DNA from: a virus
Length of the DNA stretch: 40,563 nucleotides
Reading direction: 5' to 3' (one strand)
IMG/VR virus record: IMGVR_UViG_3300032296_003692
Coordinates: 1-40,563 of that record
Made by a program: the position numbers and the translations under genes. Positions 1 to 8,127 of the stretch are shown here, piece after piece (positions within the stretch are counted from its first letter, which is position 1; every line of letters begins with the position of its first letter). Under the pieces are notes generated by a model. It was given only the letters and a program-made list of their open reading frames with translations. It was not told the DNA's origin and searched no databases.

Positions 1-499
1 CTTTCTCGTCTATGTATTCTTTTGGGGACATGCCAAAGTATTTCTCAAACTGACCGTCGAAGTCACAGAGTACTCCGTCCATATCGCAATACAGCTGATA
101 CTTCTTCAGGTCTTCCATCAACATACCCAAGCTTACGTTTTCGTATATGACTGGGTGTTGTCTTCCGTACGATCTTAGCAACACTCCTGCTTTAGAGTTC
201 GCTTCGTTCTCCTCAGGTGAACCGTCTTTGCCTGAATCTGGTTTTAAAGCGCCGCGTTCGTTTTGACTGTGGTGTATGAGCTCGTGCGCTAAAGTTCTTA
301 GGCAATCGGCGAGGTTTCTGTTGTTATCGTACACAACTATGGCTTTCTCTTGTGGATAGTAACCACCGAAGCTAAAATTGAATTTAACAAAGTTCTTATC
401 CCTAGTTATTTTGATGCGAGGAGATTGTTTTATACTTAACTCTCCGTAACAGTACTTGAGAAAGTCCTTATATATCGATATTCTTTCTTGCTCTTGCAT
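1..499 (-). CDS. HExxH metallopeptidase-like domain fused to HAD-like hydrolase (C-terminus cut off)
   Basis: The reading frame starts at the ATG at 499 (MQEQERISIYKDF...) and runs off the left edge of the window, so about 166 residues are visible. Residues around 70-76 read LAHELIHHSQ, a zinc-metallopeptidase HExxH motif. The downstream stretch DMDGVLCDFDGQFEKYFG (about residue 139 on) is the DxDGVLxDF motif I of HAD phosphatases, typical of 5'(3')-deoxyribonucleotidases. The first domain may therefore bind zinc and the second may dephosphorylate nucleotides. This is inferred from motifs only, and the rest of the HAD domain lies outside the window. It starts 6 nt after the stop of the upstream ligase gene, so the two are probably co-transcribed. 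A peptidase-like and a HAD domain in one chain is unusual. Confidence 0.75.
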   Translation of the reverse strand, partial: MQEQERISIYKDFLKYCYGELSIKQSPRIKITRDKNFVKFNFSFGGYYPQEKAIVVYDNNRNLADCLRTLAHELIHHSQNERGALKPDSGKDGSPEENEANSKAGVLLRSYGRQHPVIYENVSLGMLMEDLKKYQLYCDMDGVLCDFDGQFEKYFGMSPKEYIDEK

Positions 500-505
500 G
501 CTTTA

Positions 506-2167
506 TTAGAATGATGTTGCTAGTCCTCTAAGAATGAACGATCCAGTTATCTTAAACGGCTTATCGTATATGCTTTTGTCTCTTATCACTACACCCTCTT
601 GATCTTCTACAGCTCCCAATGGGCTTTCCATAGCTTTCAACACTGAGTCTCCAAGTTGCATGGTGGCCAAATAAGTAACGAACCCGTCTATAGCGCTCTT
701 GTACTCGTTCTTATCTGCTACTAGTTGGTCCAAAGGTGTTCCGTTCTTTATCGCTACGAACACTTGCTTGCTTAGAGCATCAACTTTCTTACCATCTTTT
801 AACGTTATCTTTACGTCTTTAGGTATCTTTGTAGTTTTTAACCAATCTTTTAAGCTCTTTGTCTCTTTCTTGTTCTTTGTGTAGAACACTGTGTAAGACT
901 TTGAAAGCTCGCTTGAGAAGTTGGGCTCTTTATCTATGGTAGCAGGTATAGAACCGTATATTTCAAAGTCGTATTCCTTAGCTACTGGCGCCATCTTCTT
1001 TATCATTGACTCCAAAGCTTTTTTATCGTACGATATCTCTTTAGCTGCTCTACGTTTTTCTGTTACTTGCTGTATTTCTAACAGACCGTGAATGGCCAAG
1101 AAGTTTTTGCCGTAGTCCTGAACGTTTGTTTTGCCTGATACGTACTCTATGTTTAACAATATGTTCGGGTTATCAAGCAATCCAAGCTTTGATAGCTCTG
1201 ACTGTATACTAGGTAATGATTCGTTGAATATGTCTAGCACTTCTCCGCCTATTTTAACCATACCGTGACCAGGAGCAAATCTATCTTCTAAGTCTGCTTT
1301 GGTTATTCCTTTTACATCAAGAGGCTTGTTAGAACCTCTGTCCATAACGAACTGTTTTTTACCATCCAAGTCAACCAACCTAACAGAAGCGTTAACTCCA
1401 TCTATCTTTACTGACGCTGGATTCTTCTGTAACGACTTTACTGCGTATATGAATGTCTTAACAAGATCGTTACCGGTATTGACTGTTGGTAAATCGAATG
1501 GGTGAGCCATGTGGCCACCGGTTCCGCCTTCTACAAGTAAATTTACCAAAGAAATAGAGCTCTCTTTCATTGATGTATCAGTTTTTTTTTCGAACTTGGA
1601 TTTTATCATCTTCTCTATCTTCGGATCGTACCAACCAAATATGCTTTTGAACTGATCTGGCGTAGATTTTGGGTTAGATAGCACCGAACGTATGCTTGTA
1701 CCGCTCATCTCCTGTCCGTCGGGAGTCTTGAGAGATACGTGTGGAGCTACTATAAGGTAGCCGTGCTTTGTAAAAGGTTGTAGCGGTTTGCCTTCTTCGT
1801 ATTTTTTGAAGTACCCAGGAGTTCCGTCTTTCTTTACACCTATTTTGAACCTTGGATCCTCTTCCATGTCCTTCTTACCTACCATAAACACGATAGCTGT
1901 TGTCTCTGGATCGTATTCTTTGGTAACCTCTTCGGCTTTGTAAGGATTTTTTACCTGAGCTATGTTATCTCCAAAGCCGTATTTTGTAGCTATAGCTTTC
2001 TTTTCTTGAAAATTTAACGGACTTTTAGGCATTTCTACCTTGTCGGAAGTAACAATGTACGTGTTTTCCTTACCAAATTTGTCTTGAAGCCACTTAAATG
2101 TAGCTGCGTGGTGTCTTCCCATAGGTTGGAAACGTCCGCTATATATCGCAATAATCTTATTTACCAT
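506..2167 (-). CDS. Bifunctional nucleotidyltransferase (HIGH-type) - RNA ligase-like protein
   Basis: 553 residues, two domains. The N-terminal domain (about 1-190) has the cytidylyltransferase/NMN-adenylyltransferase nucleotide-binding signature GRFQPMGRHH (11-20) and a second signature MSGTSIRS (154-161), equivalent to the ISSTxxR motif. The C-terminal domain (about 205-553) has covalent nucleotidyltransferase (ligase) motifs: motif I KIDGVNASVR with Lys254 as probable adenylated residue, motif III/IIIa-like GGEVLDIF and NIEYVSGK, motif IV EGVVIRD (524-530) and motif V KPFKITG (536-542). It could make NAD or a CDP/ADP adduct and also join RNA or DNA ends; the substrates cannot be read from sequence. 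The layout suggests nucleic-acid repair or NAD salvage. Its start overlaps the end of the homing endonuclease gene by 11 nt, and it is followed by the HExxH-HAD gene. Confidence 0.82.
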   Translation of the reverse strand: MVNKIIAIYSGRFQPMGRHHAATFKWLQDKFGKENTYIVTSDKVEMPKSPLNFQEKKAIATKYGFGDNIAQVKNPYKAEEVTKEYDPETTAIVFMVGKKDMEEDPRFKIGVKKDGTPGYFKKYEEGKPLQPFTKHGYLIVAPHVSLKTPDGQEMSGTSIRSVLSNPKSTPDQFKSIFGWYDPKIEKMIKSKFEKKTDTSMKESSISLVNLLVEGGTGGHMAHPFDLPTVNTGNDLVKTFIYAVKSLQKNPASVKIDGVNASVRLVDLDGKKQFVMDRGSNKPLDVKGITKADLEDRFAPGHGMVKIGGEVLDIFNESLPSIQSELSKLGLLDNPNILLNIEYVSGKTNVQDYGKNFLAIHGLLEIQQVTEKRRAAKEISYDKKALESMIKKMAPVAKEYDFEIYGSIPATIDKEPNFSSELSKSYTVFYTKNKKETKSLKDWLKTTKIPKDVKITLKDGKKVDALSKQVFVAIKNGTPLDQLVADKNEYKSAIDGFVTYLATMQLGDSVLKAMESPLGAVEDQEGVVIRDKSIYDKPFKITGSFILRGLATSF

Positions 2168-2867
2168 AATTTATTTTACATTTATCAAAATGATACCTAG
2201 TCATATTACTGCTAATTCCAACTTTTAAACAATGAGGACACTGTAATTTTTTTCTACTATCAATATGAGTACTTCCTTTTAAAGAATTACTTATTTTTTG
2301 TTTAATATTTAACTTATCCTGTTCGGATCTATTTTTCCATATATCTGACGCTGACTTTGACTTTTTAATAGCGTACTCTTGTTTTAGTTCGTCTGATCTT
2401 TTATTCCATCCATCTGATACTCTTTTATTGTTCCATTCTTTTTGCTCTTTTGTGAGTTGAGAGTGGTAGAGTTTAACTTTTGATCCAGACACATTGTTTT
2501 TGTATATCCTCTGTTCTTCTGTTAACGAATTCCAATGATTAGTTACAGACTTAGCTATTTTTTCTTTTAGTTCAATCGATGGATTTATTAAGCCCTCTCC
2601 ACCAGCTGTCATATTAACAAGCGTGCCTTCATTTAAGTCTTTTCTACCATATAGTTTGATAAATTCAACCTCTTTTTCACAGGCTTGTTCCCAAGATATA
2701 TCATCTAACATAATTTCAACTTCGTATTGTGATTTATTCACTACGTTATACCAGTGTTGATTTCTTGAGTCTTTAGAATATGCTCTATCATAGCTATCAT
2801 CTGAGCCTATTCCAACATAAAAAACGTGATTTTTATCTAGTCTTATATGTCTGTATACATACGCCAT
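2157..2867 (-). CDS. GIY-YIG homing endonuclease
   Basis: 236 residues. The N-terminus YVYRHIRLDKNHVFYVGIG is the two-part GIY-YIG core, followed by the catalytic-arginine region (DRAYSKDSRNQHW) and a Glu-rich helix (CEKEVEFIKLYGR). The middle holds repeated W/K-rich helices typical of DNA-binding linkers. The C-terminus has a C2HC-like zinc-finger pattern CPHC-x(15)-H-x(3)-C. It is a free-standing mobile endonuclease lodged between the recombination fusion gene and the ligase gene. It overlaps the start of the ligase gene by 11 nt, so the ligase may depend on it for translation. It has its own late-promoter-like element 3 nt upstream of the ATG and is more AT-rich than its neighbours, both expected of a mobile gene. 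Confidence 0.88.
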   Translation of the reverse strand: MAYVYRHIRLDKNHVFYVGIGSDDSYDRAYSKDSRNQHWYNVVNKSQYEVEIMLDDISWEQACEKEVEFIKLYGRKDLNEGTLVNMTAGGEGLINPSIELKEKIAKSVTNHWNSLTEEQRIYKNNVSGSKVKLYHSQLTKEQKEWNNKRVSDGWNKRSDELKQEYAIKKSKSASDIWKNRSEQDKLNIKQKISNSLKGSTHIDSRKKLQCPHCLKVGISSNMTRYHFDKCKINYGK

Positions 2868-2870
2868 ACC

Positions 2871-2878
2871 AATAAATA
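2871..2878 (-). promoter_or_regulatory. TATTTATT late-promoter-like element
   Basis: On the minus strand this reads TATTTATT, within gcaTATTTATTgg, 3 nt upstream of the homing endonuclease ATG at 2867. It is one of nine gene-sense copies of aTATTTATW in this window. The very short distance would give a leaderless or internal start if it acts as a -10 box. Confidence 0.45.
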
Positions 2879-2882
2879 TGCG

Positions 2883-5800
2883 TTAAGAATGCTTTACATT
2901 TGACCTTCCACTTACTTTGTTGACCTCTATGTGCGAGTCTACTATGTCCCTCATCGAATCTATGTGCGATATAATCATGATGAACTTAAACTGTGTCTTC
3001 AAATAATCGAACAACATTGCCATTGAGCTTAGGTTTGACTTGTCCAGAGCACCAAAGCCTTCGTCTATAGCCATAAAATTTGGTCTAGGTAGCGTAGATA
3101 TGCCTATCAAAGACGTTCTTATGGCCAAAGAAGACACAAACTTCTCCATACCCGATGTTAGTTCTATCGGCCAGTACTTGTCTTCGCTGTATGCTATGTA
3201 AGCGTTAACGTTTTTATCATCGGTTTGTAGCACTATTCTGAAGTCTACCAACTGGGATAAAATGTTGTTCACCTCCTCCTCTATCTGCGGTATGGTTATG
3301 GCTATCAAATCGTGAGGAATGCCATCCCTGTGAGTTGCTTCTAGGTAATATTGATAGTGTAGATACTGGCTTTCGTACTCCGTCTGCTCTTCTACGTTCT
3401 TTTTAGTATCTTCTATTGATGCAGTGAGCACAGACACCTTGCTATTATAATCGGATATAGATTTGTCTATCTTTGATAGCTCGTCGTCTATTGACTTAAG
3501 CTCCGACTTAGTCTTGTCTAGCTGTTCGTTTATTTTCTTGTTGTTTTCTATGACTTTCAAAGACTTTTGCCTATCTTCCAGCTTTTGCTTTATCTTTTGT
3601 ATGCCAGTCTTAAGCTTTTCTATGTTTTCGTTGACAGTTACCAGCTGTTTTTGGTTGTCTAAGTCAGCTTTTGTGTGATCGTTCAATAGCTTCTTTAGGC
3701 TACCCAACTGTTTCTTTTTATTGTCTAAGTCTTTGTACGCTTTAAGCTTATCTTCTATATCGCCTATTTTGCCTTTCAACGAATCGATAGCTTGTAGATC
3801 ATGCTCTAACTCCTTCTTTGTATTGATAGCATCCTTTACGAACACATTATTCATGCAATAGGAACAGTTTGGATCGTATTCAAGCTCCTTTAGATTGTCC
3901 ATCTTCTTGTTCTTGTGGAAAACATCGCTTTCTAGCTTTTTTAAATCAAGCCTTAGTTCGTTATATTCTTTCTCTACGCTCTGTTTTTGCTTGTCTAATC
4001 GATCCAAAAGATCTTCGTCTATTGCTTCTATCTGCTGTTTTACGCTTTCTATGTCGTTCTTTATGTTATCGGCCTTATTTTCCAGTCCTTGCTTTGAGAT
4101 CTGTGTATCTGATAATACAGACTCTGCCTCTGAGAGCTTATCGTTCAATAGCTTTTCATCTACTATAGACTCATCAACGTCCTGAAGCTTTGTGGCTAGG
4201 TCTATGCACTTGTCTGATAGTTCGTTTCTTCTTTTTACTACCCTATTTTTTTCTTCTGTTGCGTCTTCCAGGTGTGATTTGGTAGTATCTAACTCAGTCT
4301 GTTTTTCATATAGATCTTCTTCATAGTTATTCTTTTGGTGGTGCCTAACTATGGCCATTGTCTCCTTAGTACTTTCGCTAGCTACGTTGTGCATCTCTTC
4401 GAATACGCCTATGTCTAAGAATTGAGACAGCAAGTCTTTTCTGTCCTTCTGATTCATGTCTATAAAGCCAGTATTGTTGCTTTGCGTGGACAACGTTGTC
4501 AATACAAAGTCTTCGTAGCTTCCCAAAAGGTTCTTTATGTTATTGTTTGTGTCGCTTCTCTCTTTACCGTTCAAAGAAACTTTGTTGCCTTCTGAATCAA
4601 GGTGATAAAAGTCTACCTCAACCCTTACGTTTCCGTTTTTCTGTCTCCTCGCGTTCCTCTCTATGAAATAGTCTATACCGTTAAGTTCATACTCAAGCTT
4701 ACAGTAAAACGTATTAGCGCTGCTGTTCATAACCTGATGACCCCTATTGCTCTTAGTACACTTGTCAAATATGCAATACGTTATGGCATCCAATAGAGTA
4801 GACTTACCGCTCGCGTTGGGTGCAAATATACCGTAGGTACCTTCCATCTTAACGAAGTCTATGTGATTGTCCTTACCATAGCTGAACATGTTCTCAAACT
4901 CGAAGCGTTTTGGTAACCACATGCTGTTCCTAGGCACCTCGTTTTTGATCAATTCAGCGTTTACCCTATCGTTTATCTCGTATACCTTAGCCATTGACCT
5001 ATCGTCCAACTTGTACTTATTATGTAAGTAGTTATAGAGTAGCGACCTCTGCTTTGATATAGACCTAAAGTCAGTATTTTTGACGTTATTTACGCTGTTT
5101 TCTCGGTTAAAAGAGTCGTGTAAGCGTTGGAAAGACAACTCTATTACGTTGTAGTCACGCTTTATTTCGCTAACTATGCTCTTTATGGTAGATTGATCAG
5201 TGTTTTTGTACTTTACCCTTAGATACAGGTTCTTTTGAAGATCGCTGGGCAGCCTTTCGTAGAGTCCGTTATTGACTTCTATCGTAAAGAAAGCCGTGTC
5301 GTTCTCTATTTTTAGGTACTCAGCTGACCTACTGTCTACATCCCATACAAGTATACCGTGATCTCGCTCTTCACCGTGGTTTTGTTGTATTAAAGATCCT
5401 GGGTATGCTATGGTCTTGTTTTCGTTTAAGTACTGAAGCTTGTGTATGTCTCCAAGCAACACCATATCGAATCCATCGAACATCTCGGCTTTCATAGAAT
5501 CGCTGTGCAATACATATCCTGCTTCTGTTGTAGAGTTGTTTACCAAACCATGGAACAGTGCTATGTTTACGTACCCTTCGTCATCCTTAACGCTTGGGTA
5601 CTTAGCCTTATCGTCGAATACAGACCAATGGTAGAACTTACAGTTTGCTATTTGCAGCACCCCTGAGCTCTTAAAGTACTCCAGGTTATCGCTATTTATC
5701 GCGTTAACTATAGGAGTCAAAGAATCCATTCGATTTACGTTGTTCAGATTCGTATCGTGATTGCCAGGGATCATCAACACCTTAGATATAGAGCATAGGT

Positions 5801-6044
5801 TCTTCAAAAAGTCTTGTACCTCTTGAAAAAGCTCAGGGCTAACATCTGTTTTAGAATGCACTATGTCTCCAGTTAAACAAATGATGTCTTTTTCAGTAAT
5901 TCTTGACTTCAATTCAAAGTATAGGTTGTCAAAAACCCTTCTATACTCGTCTTGTCTCTTGTAATTTCTTATGTGGATGTCGCTAACATGATAGATTTTG
6001 TCTATCTTGTCTATACTCCACTTCGATTTCTTTACTTTACTCAT
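2883..6044 (-). CDS. Fused SbcD/SbcC (Mre11-Rad50; T4 gp47-gp46) recombination nuclease
   Basis: 1053 residues joining two proteins that are normally separate. Residues 1-about 340 are a calcineurin-like phosphoesterase: SDIHI (21-25), GDIVHS (59-64), GNHD (94-97), FHG (164-166) and GDIH (198-201), the Mre11/SbcD metal-binding motifs. Residues about 375-1053 are a Rad50/SbcC ATPase: Walker A APNASGKST near 410, a long coiled coil with the zinc-hook CSYC near 728, the ABC signature ELTSGMEKF near 963, Walker B FMAIDEGFG near 993 and the H-loop IISHID. It should process DNA ends for recombination-dependent replication, as gp46/47 do in T4. The start overlaps the primase stop by 4 nt (ATGA), so they are translationally coupled. 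The reading frame is uninterrupted across the junction. The single-chain arrangement is the unusual point. Confidence 0.93.
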   Translation of the reverse strand: MSKVKKSKWSIDKIDKIYHVSDIHIRNYKRQDEYRRVFDNLYFELKSRITEKDIICLTGDIVHSKTDVSPELFQEVQDFLKNLCSISKVLMIPGNHDTNLNNVNRMDSLTPIVNAINSDNLEYFKSSGVLQIANCKFYHWSVFDDKAKYPSVKDDEGYVNIALFHGLVNNSTTEAGYVLHSDSMKAEMFDGFDMVLLGDIHKLQYLNENKTIAYPGSLIQQNHGEERDHGILVWDVDSRSAEYLKIENDTAFFTIEVNNGLYERLPSDLQKNLYLRVKYKNTDQSTIKSIVSEIKRDYNVIELSFQRLHDSFNRENSVNNVKNTDFRSISKQRSLLYNYLHNKYKLDDRSMAKVYEINDRVNAELIKNEVPRNSMWLPKRFEFENMFSYGKDNHIDFVKMEGTYGIFAPNASGKSTLLDAITYCIFDKCTKSNRGHQVMNSSANTFYCKLEYELNGIDYFIERNARRQKNGNVRVEVDFYHLDSEGNKVSLNGKERSDTNNNIKNLLGSYEDFVLTTLSTQSNNTGFIDMNQKDRKDLLSQFLDIGVFEEMHNVASESTKETMAIVRHHQKNNYEEDLYEKQTELDTTKSHLEDATEEKNRVVKRRNELSDKCIDLATKLQDVDESIVDEKLLNDKLSEAESVLSDTQISKQGLENKADNIKNDIESVKQQIEAIDEDLLDRLDKQKQSVEKEYNELRLDLKKLESDVFHKNKKMDNLKELEYDPNCSYCMNNVFVKDAINTKKELEHDLQAIDSLKGKIGDIEDKLKAYKDLDNKKKQLGSLKKLLNDHTKADLDNQKQLVTVNENIEKLKTGIQKIKQKLEDRQKSLKVIENNKKINEQLDKTKSELKSIDDELSKIDKSISDYNSKVSVLTASIEDTKKNVEEQTEYESQYLHYQYYLEATHRDGIPHDLIAITIPQIEEEVNNILSQLVDFRIVLQTDDKNVNAYIAYSEDKYWPIELTSGMEKFVSSLAIRTSLIGISTLPRPNFMAIDEGFGALDKSNLSSMAMLFDYLKTQFKFIMIISHIDSMRDIVDSHIEVNKVSGRSNVKHS

Positions 6045-7024
6045 ACCTTTGCTAGTATCATTTGCATTTTTTTGTAAAATAGATCCTCTTGCTTGACAGG
6101 TTTAGCTTTCTGCAACAGCTTTACCATGTCTTGGAAGCCTATCACTGATGGATCTTTGTCTTCTAGGTCTATTTGGTATACCTCTTTTCCGTAGTTCACG
6201 AGCTGCTCTACGTAATCCATAGCCTGCTTTATAGCGTCCTTGTCCAACGCTATGTACACCGTCTTAACTTCTGATTCTACCAGCTTCTTCATTAGTCTCT
6301 TTGATATGGTTTTACCGAACAGCGGAATGGCATTCCTTTTTATTGCCATGGCATCGAAAACGCCTTCGCAAAGTACCACAGGCACGTTCCAATTAACGAA
6401 GTATTCAAACCCGATGATCTCGCTCTTGTTCACGCTTGGCGCATCGTACGCTCGTTTTTCTTTAAGCATTATTGATCTTGCAACAAAGTAATTAAGTTTT
6501 CCTTCGGCGTCGTAAGAGGGTATTATCACCCTATTTTTGTATTTGCCAGTCTCACAAAACCCGATCTTGTATTTTTTTATGTCCAAATCTGATAATCCGC
6601 GTGATTTTAGATAGTTTATGGCTTTCTTACAAGCCAGATTGGAGTTACAAGCCGATAGATCTACGTACTCTTTCGGAAGCTCTACTTGTTTAACTTCTGT
6701 TTCTTCTAGATCCTTAGCGAAAGTCTTCATGTTATAGTAAGACCTCATCTGTTTTATGGACTCTGAAGGAGCTTTTATCTTTTTTAAGAGGCTATCTGGC
6801 TTGGAACCTTTAGTTGGGGGAGTACAAGTCCAACAATTGTACTTACCAGTCTGTATGTTAACAGCTAGCTTAGGCTTTCTGTGGTTACAAACTGGACACA
6901 AGAATACGTTGTTACCCTGCTTATCAGCCTTGGATTTACCCAAATACTGTTCAAGAAGTCCAACAACAAGCGCTTGCACCTGCTTGTCATTTATTTCCGT
7001 ACTTATCTTAAAACTTTTATTCAT
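6041..7024 (-). CDS. DNA primase (DnaG/gp61-like, zinc finger plus TOPRIM)
   Basis: 327 residues. The N-terminal zinc ribbon CPVC (43-46)...CWTC (64-67) is the template-recognition finger of phage primases. A TOPRIM core follows, with the acidic motif VLCEGVFDA near 217 and the ALDKDA motif near 259 for metal binding. It would lay RNA primers for lagging-strand synthesis with a helicase encoded outside this window. It is the first gene of the leftward replication block, coupled by a 4-nt overlap to the Mre11-Rad50 fusion. Its upstream region is the divergent intergenic stretch shared with the rightward genes. It is shorter than bacterial DnaG because the helicase-interaction domain is absent or reduced. 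Confidence 0.9.
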   Translation of the reverse strand: MNKSFKISTEINDKQVQALVVGLLEQYLGKSKADKQGNNVFLCPVCNHRKPKLAVNIQTGKYNCWTCTPPTKGSKPDSLLKKIKAPSESIKQMRSYYNMKTFAKDLEETEVKQVELPKEYVDLSACNSNLACKKAINYLKSRGLSDLDIKKYKIGFCETGKYKNRVIIPSYDAEGKLNYFVARSIMLKEKRAYDAPSVNKSEIIGFEYFVNWNVPVVLCEGVFDAMAIKRNAIPLFGKTISKRLMKKLVESEVKTVYIALDKDAIKQAMDYVEQLVNYGKEVYQIDLEDKDPSVIGFQDMVKLLQKAKPVKQEDLFYKKMQMILAKV

Positions 7025-7117
7025 AATATGTATAATAAAATTAATAAACCTTAGCGACAGGTTAAAACTATCGATGCTAGTGAGAAAATAATATTTTTTT
7101 ATATCGATATTGTTTTG

Positions 7118-7125
7118 TATATTTA
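7118..7125 (+). promoter_or_regulatory. Candidate rightward promoter -7 box (TATATTTA)
   Basis: TATATTTA matches the Bacteroidota sigma-A -7 consensus TAnnTTTG at all but the last position. It lies about 12 nt upstream of the first helix of the structured RNA. No clear TTTG -33 box is seen at the right distance, only a T-run at 7094-7100, so this is a weak call. Confidence 0.25.
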
Positions 7126-7136
7126 CGCTGATTAAC

Positions 7137-7316
7137 GTCCAAATTCAAGTTCTATGCCGTAGCTTGGTGAGATTCCATGAGCGAGCCTTAGATTGAATGT
7201 AAATTGGACTACCAGGCGTAAAGACATCGCGTCGGGTATATAAATAGGTCGTAGACATAAAACTTTGTTTAGTATCGGATAGGAACCGACGGAAACAGCC
7301 GCTAAGGGGAACAAAG
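7137..7316 (+). ncRNA. Predicted structured RNA or 5' leader with a compact three-way junction
   Basis: Complementary segments seen directly are as follows. Helix 1 is GTCCAA 7137-7142 with TTGGAC 7204-7209, extended by TTCAA 7144-7148 with TTGAA 7193-7197. A weaker helix pairs CTACC near 7209-7213 with GG/GTAG at 7247-7254. Helix 3 is CTTTGTT 7263-7269 with AACAAAG 7310-7316, continued by TAG 7270-7272 with CTA 7302-7304. Helix 3 encloses two abutting hairpins, TCGG/CCGA (7275-7278/7286-7289) and CGG/CCG (7290-7292/7299-7301). Almost no unpaired bases remain in the junction, which argues for selection on RNA shape. It lies 47 nt upstream of the first rightward gene. Orientation is assumed from the downstream operon. 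It could be a leader, a riboswitch-like element, an independent ncRNA or a DNA-level origin. It matches no family I can name. Confidence 0.5.
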
Positions 7317-7363
7317 AATAAATCGAACACCGAACAAATTTCAGAACCCTTAAAAAGCGGGAT

Positions 7364-7564
7364 ATGCAACTAGATGAACTAATAAATGTTCCAGGAGAAA
7401 TTAATAAACAGTACTTGAAAGATAATATAACAGAAGATCAATTATTATTGTTATATTGGTATATATTGGAACATGAAGATGATTTTTCTAAAGATCAACT
7501 AATAGCATTGTACGAATTTTTGTACGAAATAGACGAAAAACTAAATGAAACAGACGATGAGTAA
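7364..7564 (+). CDS. Small acidic protein of unknown function
   Basis: 66 residues (MQLDELINVPGEINKQ...), strongly acidic and predicted all-helical, ending NETDDE. I recognise no family. It is the first gene of the rightward block, directly after the structured leader RNA, so it is the gene most likely to be controlled by that leader. A small hairpin (CCC...GGG around 7348-7360) sits just before the ATG. There is no Shine-Dalgarno sequence. The stop overlaps the start of the glutaredoxin-like gene. Confidence 0.65.
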   Translation: MQLDELINVPGEINKQYLKDNITEDQLLLLYWYILEHEDDFSKDQLIALYEFLYEIDEKLNETDDE

Positions 7565-7922
7565 CACAAAATTAACGTTATATACACTTAGTACTTGTAA
7601 AAAATGCCATAGCGTAAAAGATGCGTTAATACACGAGGGCATATATTTCGACGAAATATTATGCGACGAAGATAAAAACGGATTTAAATGCGATAATTTA
7701 GAAATAGAAATCGATTGTAATTTTTACCCCATTGCCGTTATTACAAAAAAGATAGAGCGCGATAGAGGCGGCTATTTTGTATACGTTGAAGAAAAGACAG
7801 TTATTCATTTTTGTACAAAATACGATGATGCGTCAATAAAAAGGAAATTGAACACAGACTATTTCGCGATCTGCGCACTAAACACTATAGATATGTTACA
7901 ATTAATATTAAAAAACAAATAA
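7557..7922 (+). CDS. Glutaredoxin-like thioredoxin-fold protein (CxxC)
   Basis: 121 residues from the ATG at 7557 (MSNTKLTLYTLSTCKKC...); an in-frame ATG at 7545 would add four residues. The N-terminal beta strand followed by CKKC is the redox-active CxxC of glutaredoxin/NrdH proteins, and FYPIAVI near residue 60 supplies the cis-proline strand of the thioredoxin fold. Several further cysteines follow. A likely role is delivering electrons to a ribonucleotide reductase or another thiol-dependent enzyme; the partner is not in this window. It overlaps the upstream gene by 8 nt and sits 1 nt from the next one. Confidence 0.7.
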   Translation: MSNTKLTLYTLSTCKKCHSVKDALIHEGIYFDEILCDEDKNGFKCDNLEIEIDCNFYPIAVITKKIERDRGGYFVYVEEKTVIHFCTKYDDASIKRKLNTDYFAICALNTIDMLQLILKNK

Positions 7923-7923
7923 A

Positions 7924-8112
7924 ATGAGATACAAACAACTGATCCAAAAAAAGATAACTGAATTAAAGAACCAAATTCATTCGCAGAACGCTAGCATTTC
8001 ACAGCTTAGATCACCTGATGAGTTAAGGGCTCAATTAGAAAAGATGCTAGATAAGATTCAAGAGATAGACGTTCTAATAAATACTGAACACGACACACCA
8101 GTTTCTTACTAA
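7924..8112 (+). CDS. Small coiled-coil protein, function unknown
   Basis: 62 residues (MRYKQLIQKKITELKNQ...), helical with heptad-like Leu/Ile spacing, so probably a short coiled coil or dimeric helix. It has no recognisable family motif. It is tightly packed behind the glutaredoxin-like gene (1-nt gap) and 15 nt before the HD-domain gene, which supports it being a real operon member. Confidence 0.6.
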   Translation: MRYKQLIQKKITELKNQIHSQNASISQLRSPDELRAQLEKMLDKIQEIDVLINTEHDTPVSY

Positions 8113-8127
8113 AAACAATAAACAGTT

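Larger units (their letters stand above)
7025..7363. other. Divergent intergenic region (339 bp)
   Basis: No convincing protein gene lies here; frames that stay open briefly on the minus strand lack recognisable content. The left part (7025-7130) is very AT-rich and should hold the promoter(s) of the leftward replication genes. The right part (7137-7316) is less AT-rich and folds into several helices, described separately. It ends just before the first rightward gene. A replication origin is an alternative role for the region. Confidence 0.7.

Noticed and set aside
7132-7369. Open minus-strand frames of 60 and 74 residues in the divergent intergenic region
   Set aside because: They lie antisense over the RNA helices, have no protein-like composition or family match, and have no separate gene context.
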